A stretch of DNA of 64,000 bases from Xestospongia bergquistia (taxonomy: Eukaryota > Porifera > Demospongiae > Haplosclerida > Petrosiidae), in the NCBI GenBank assembly GCA_963965975.1, contig OZ014417.1, positions 7,498,821 through 7,562,820 of the forward strand, read 5' to 3'. Both the position numbers and the translations under genes were made by a program. Under the pieces are notes generated by a model that saw nothing but the letters and a program-made list of their open reading frames with translations, did no database searches and was not told the origin of the DNA. The first letter of the stretch is position 1. Each line of letters opens with the position of its first letter. Shown in pieces: positions 60,500 to 64,000 of the stretch.

Positions 60500-63300
60500 T
60501 GGTATTTCTAATTTTTTTAAAAACATAGCTTCATAAACAAACTTGTAAAGACAGGAAAGGAAAGAGAACAAGAGAAGAGAGAGTCATACACTTAGAAATA
60601 AGGGAGTGACAACCAGACAACAGCAGATGACAGAAAAAGGAGGAGACTAATATCCTTTTATGTCAAAGCTACTAAGACAGGTGTTGTCATAAAAGGGCTG
60701 AACCAAAATTGTTAAATAGATCTTGGGTTCTTGAAACTAGCCACATGTACTCCATGATATCTAAGAGAAGAACTGCTGTCAGCCAAAAGTTATGAGGTAT
60801 CTCAATTAATTTGCACTATACATAAAGCCATGATCCATCCCATGTCCTACTACATAAGTAATGCCAAGAAACTTGTTTTGCATTTAGATAACATAAGAGT
60901 TGTCATAGTAACTTTTGTCATCTAGGTATCCAGATACTCATATAATGTTAAGTAGATCAATAGTATATACTATAGTGACCCAACCTAATAATAACTCAAT
61001 TATCTCTAATTACGACAAGAATAGCTCATTATAATAACATAATAAATTCATAATGACAACAACAATACAGATATATAGTGTATGCTATAATGGATGAATG
61101 GATTGATAGATGGATAACATTCAACCTATCTATCCATCGAACATCTATTGACCTAACTGTTCATCTATTTATTTAGCCATGATCCATCCATCATCCATCC
61201 ATCCATACATCCATACATACATATGTCTGTACACTGTACATAATCAAGTATAAAGGCTTAATAATACCACCTGTAAAGGTATATTAAAGATTAAAAAGAT
61301 CATTCAGTCTCTTCAATTCTATCTACCTTATCACTTGCCACAACTTTTCCTTAACATTGAATAAAAGACAATTAACTATACCCTGTTACAGTTTATCACA
61401 CACTGAAATCATCTCTATAGTAACAACGTCACCATAGTAACCAACCTAGGGCTTCACAAATATCCTACTCCTAATAGTTATTACAAATTGTTATGGTAGC
61501 TTAAAACCACTGGACAAGGGAAAACCTCTTTAACCAGTTTGTTGGACAAGGCACTCCCATTAGTACAAGAACAGAGCCAAAACAAGATAATACATTGATA
61601 ATTTCTATGCTTATCAATATCATAGAGACCTGTATTATGAACTAGTATATTATGTAAAATACCCAGCTATTAATACAGTGACATAAAAGGCTCTGTACTT
61701 TCTAATACAATAATACATTATTATATATAATGTGTTAATAATATATGCTCCATATTATTGGAGTATGCAGATCAAAGGCTAGCCCTGGAAGAACTAAGTG
61801 CCATATATTTGACTAAGTGGTTTCTGTTAGTACTGATATATATCTTCCTTTAAGGATAAGTGTTATGTTATATGAGAAATTATGATAACTGTGTTGCCAT
61901 AGCAATGACTAGTGGGATGATGCAACATATTTTAGGTTAGGTAGCTATGTCCCAAACTCAGGATTATAATAACAATGGATGTTGTTCCCTCTTGAGTGGC
62001 TTATCTAGTTCAGTTAATACTTTCAATACAGAAAATACATTAGCTATACTTGTAAGAAATCAGAATCTGACATTTTATGGAGATGAGTCAATACCAATTA
62101 AATACTAACAAAATACCTACAATATAAACTCAACAAACAACAGCTAATATTTACCTTACAAACCACAGGTAAAATATCATGTTAACTACGACAGGTCAAT
62201 GCCAGGGTTTTTGTCTAGTACATTTGATAACGATCTCACATTTGTTAAATTATTTGTTAATTAATCCAGTTGTTAATTTTTGGATCAAGAGTTACTTTGG
62301 TGTGTACAAAAATTTAGTACTTTTAGTGGTATAACTATATGATTAATGGCTGTTTGTTTTGTTATAACAATACCTTGATCAAATGTCTATACACAATGAC
62401 CCTTTGTTACGTGAGAAAAGGTAAACAAAGAGATAACAATACAGACATGTAAAGATCCCCTTGAAGTGCTATGTTTTATTCTTGTTTAATTCGCATTGGA
62501 AAGGATGTTTTGACTTTAAGAAGCATGTTGTAATAATTGTTATGTATTGTGGTAAGATAGCAAGTCTAAAATATTGGATAAGAAATATAATATAATTAAA
62601 TCAAGTTAATAGAGACTTGTTGCTTTGACCTTCGCTTATAATTTAAATCTGTGTTGGTCAGTATGGTATAAAGTACACAGCAGTAAGAGAGATAGCAATT
62701 AACAATTAATAGACAACAAAGGTAAATGAATTGGACATCAAATTAAATAGAGACCCATTATTTTGATCTTGAGGTTTAGCCTACAAACTTGTAATAGGCT
62801 TCTTAATTACTTATATAAAGAGCTATATTTTACAATATTAACAATGTCATAATATTAGTATAAAGTTAGCAATGACTATACCATAACACTGTCTATTACT
62901 TTGAATCTATTCATTTGTCTATCTATCAATACATCAAAGAGTTTGTTAAAGCTTTGTTAGTTATGTGAAAGTGAAAATATAAAAATTACAGCTGTTACAA
63001 AAACATTCCGAAAGCGGAAATAGAAAATGGACAGAACTACAAACATCAAAGCATATTTTGAAAATAGTCAAAACATAACATTTCAAAGGACAGTAATATA
63101 AATCATTAAAGAACTCTTTGGCCATGAGTTATTTTCTGTCAAAAATAGACCAAAAAAAGCTTTGAAGGTACTTGTATATATAAGCCATGCCTTTTAAAAG
63201 GTTGCCACACCAGGGTCACTAAAGAAGCCATCATTAAGTATCATGTGATCAGCTGATTAGACCACTAAGTCACAAAACAAACCTAAACATGGCTTCCAAG
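60500..63300. other. Non-coding AT-rich stretch
   Basis: Contains degenerate ATCC/GGAT runs (about 61085-61215) and AT-rich sequence. No gene was supported on either strand; it may be intronic to the minus-strand gene entering from the right edge. Confidence 0.4.
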
Positions 63301-63327
63301 ATTTTTCCAAGAAACCACACAAATACT

Positions 63328-63355
63328 TCCCGCCTCACCACTTGTGACCTGGCGC
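63328..63355. promoter_or_regulatory. Pair of E2F-like sites
   Basis: TTCCCGCC and TGGCGCCAAAA lie within 28 bp of each other, both close to the E2F consensus, in a GC-richer patch (63300-63390). This suggests a cell-cycle-type promoter, although the associated start codon is not clear. Confidence 0.35.
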
Positions 63356-63499
63356 CAAAATTGAACTCCACTTGAAAGACCCACCCTTTATAAGGTACAG
63401 CTATATGACTTTCCTGTTTGTATATCAAGTTTAACCACTTGACATGTTTGTCTCTTCGTTATCTTATTAAGTTGTAATACTATCTGCCCTCATGCTTAC

Positions 63500-63534
63500 C
63501 TTGTCTCTTCAGCTAATGATGTTGACCCCTCAAA
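63500..63534 (-). CDS. Candidate exon following the right-edge exon
   Basis: 35 nt between a GCCTAGAG acceptor and a GTAAGC donor read FEGSTSLAEET plus a split codon. Phase 0 entry agrees with the exon at 63907-63955, giving ...MPDIK|FEGSTSL.... Short and unrecognised. Confidence 0.25.
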
Positions 63535-63906
63535 CTCTAGGCCACAAAACCATGGCCTGAATTGTTGCATTTATTAAGGCTAATTGACACACTAGCTATA
63601 AAGTAATTAATTGAGCAGTTTAGCTGTAGCCACAAAACCTTTCTTAACAAAAATACGTACATAATTGGGATGTTACTATAGCTAAACAACTCTATTAACA
63701 AACTATATCCCATTGTGTCAGATGCTATATCAATTAATCTATACTCTACCATTACAAATACAGATACACAACATTTTGTTATACATTACAAGGCAGTTAC
63801 AAACGTGAGCTTCCACATTGTTACATATTATAATAATATCCAATATCTTGTGTTTATGTTAAAGACAAAACATTATATTATATTATATATATTATATCTA
63901 ACTCAC

Positions 63907-63955
63907 CTTAATGTCAGGCATAACTGTTTTCTTAGTAAGATTTTGATACTCTTCT
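63907..63955 (-). CDS. Candidate exon of a minus-strand gene entering from the right
   Basis: 49 nt between a TTATTTTTTCAG acceptor and a GTGAGT donor encode EEYQNLTKKTVMPDIK in one frame. Splice sites and amino-acid composition look real. A second frame is also open, so the frame is not certain. The rest of the gene lies beyond the window edge and possibly to the left. Confidence 0.35.
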
Positions 63956-64000
63956 CTGAAAAAATAAGAAAAGAGAAATACTTACTAAAATAAACAAGAT

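Overview
The window is eukaryotic, AT-rich and compact. Its genes are split by short GT-AG introns, and the set (SUDS3, Derlin, a ZCCHC8-type NEXT subunit, a three-SH3 scaffold, NO VEIN-type ATPases) is that of an early-branching metazoan. A demosponge such as Amphimedon would fit, but that is inference from composition and gene structure, not proven.

Layout. (1) 1-3280: a head-to-head pair, SUDS3 (minus, running off the left edge) and a complete 7-exon Derlin-2/3-type gene (plus), share a 145 bp intergenic promoter. (2) 3434-9700: a broken duplication. A degenerate fragment of the LOTUS-like N-terminal repeat of the downstream gene follows the intact Derlin. Next comes a repeat-rich stretch with a GC-rich hairpin and E2F-like sites, then a second Derlin copy that has lost exon 1 and carries disabling mutations. 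(3) 10051-31200: the centrepiece, two tandem 15-exon genes encoding giant proteins (about 3235 and 2769 aa). Each has LOTUS-like N-terminal repeats (three copies versus one), a GHKL ATPase module of the NO VEIN/sacsin type, and a C-terminal NO VEIN/DUF3883 domain with a PD-(D/E)xK-like motif. A TA-flanked MITE lies between them. The ATPase-encoding middle, introns included, is nearly identical in the two genes, while both flanks have diverged, which suggests gene conversion of the core. (4) 31378-31595: an orphan terminal exon. (5) 32485-44245: a 14-exon ZCCHC8 gene with large minisatellite-filled introns. (6) 47790-51029, minus: a three-SH3 protein resembling Dlish. (7) 51030-64000: mostly non-coding, with candidate exons of one or more unidentified minus-strand genes, a TA-flanked MITE, a hAT-type non-autonomous element that keeps a transposase C-terminal remnant, and a 60-bp minisatellite whose unit also occurs elsewhere in the window.

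The genes do not form one pathway. The Derlin and NO VEIN-like genes are linked by having been duplicated together. SUDS3 (chromatin), ZCCHC8 (nuclear RNA surveillance) and the SH3 scaffold are ordinary housekeeping or signalling neighbours. The two LOTUS-like/ATPase/nuclease-fold genes are the most likely novel system: a recently duplicated, homogenising pair with variable ends, an architecture that invites comparison with RNA-silencing or innate-defence families.
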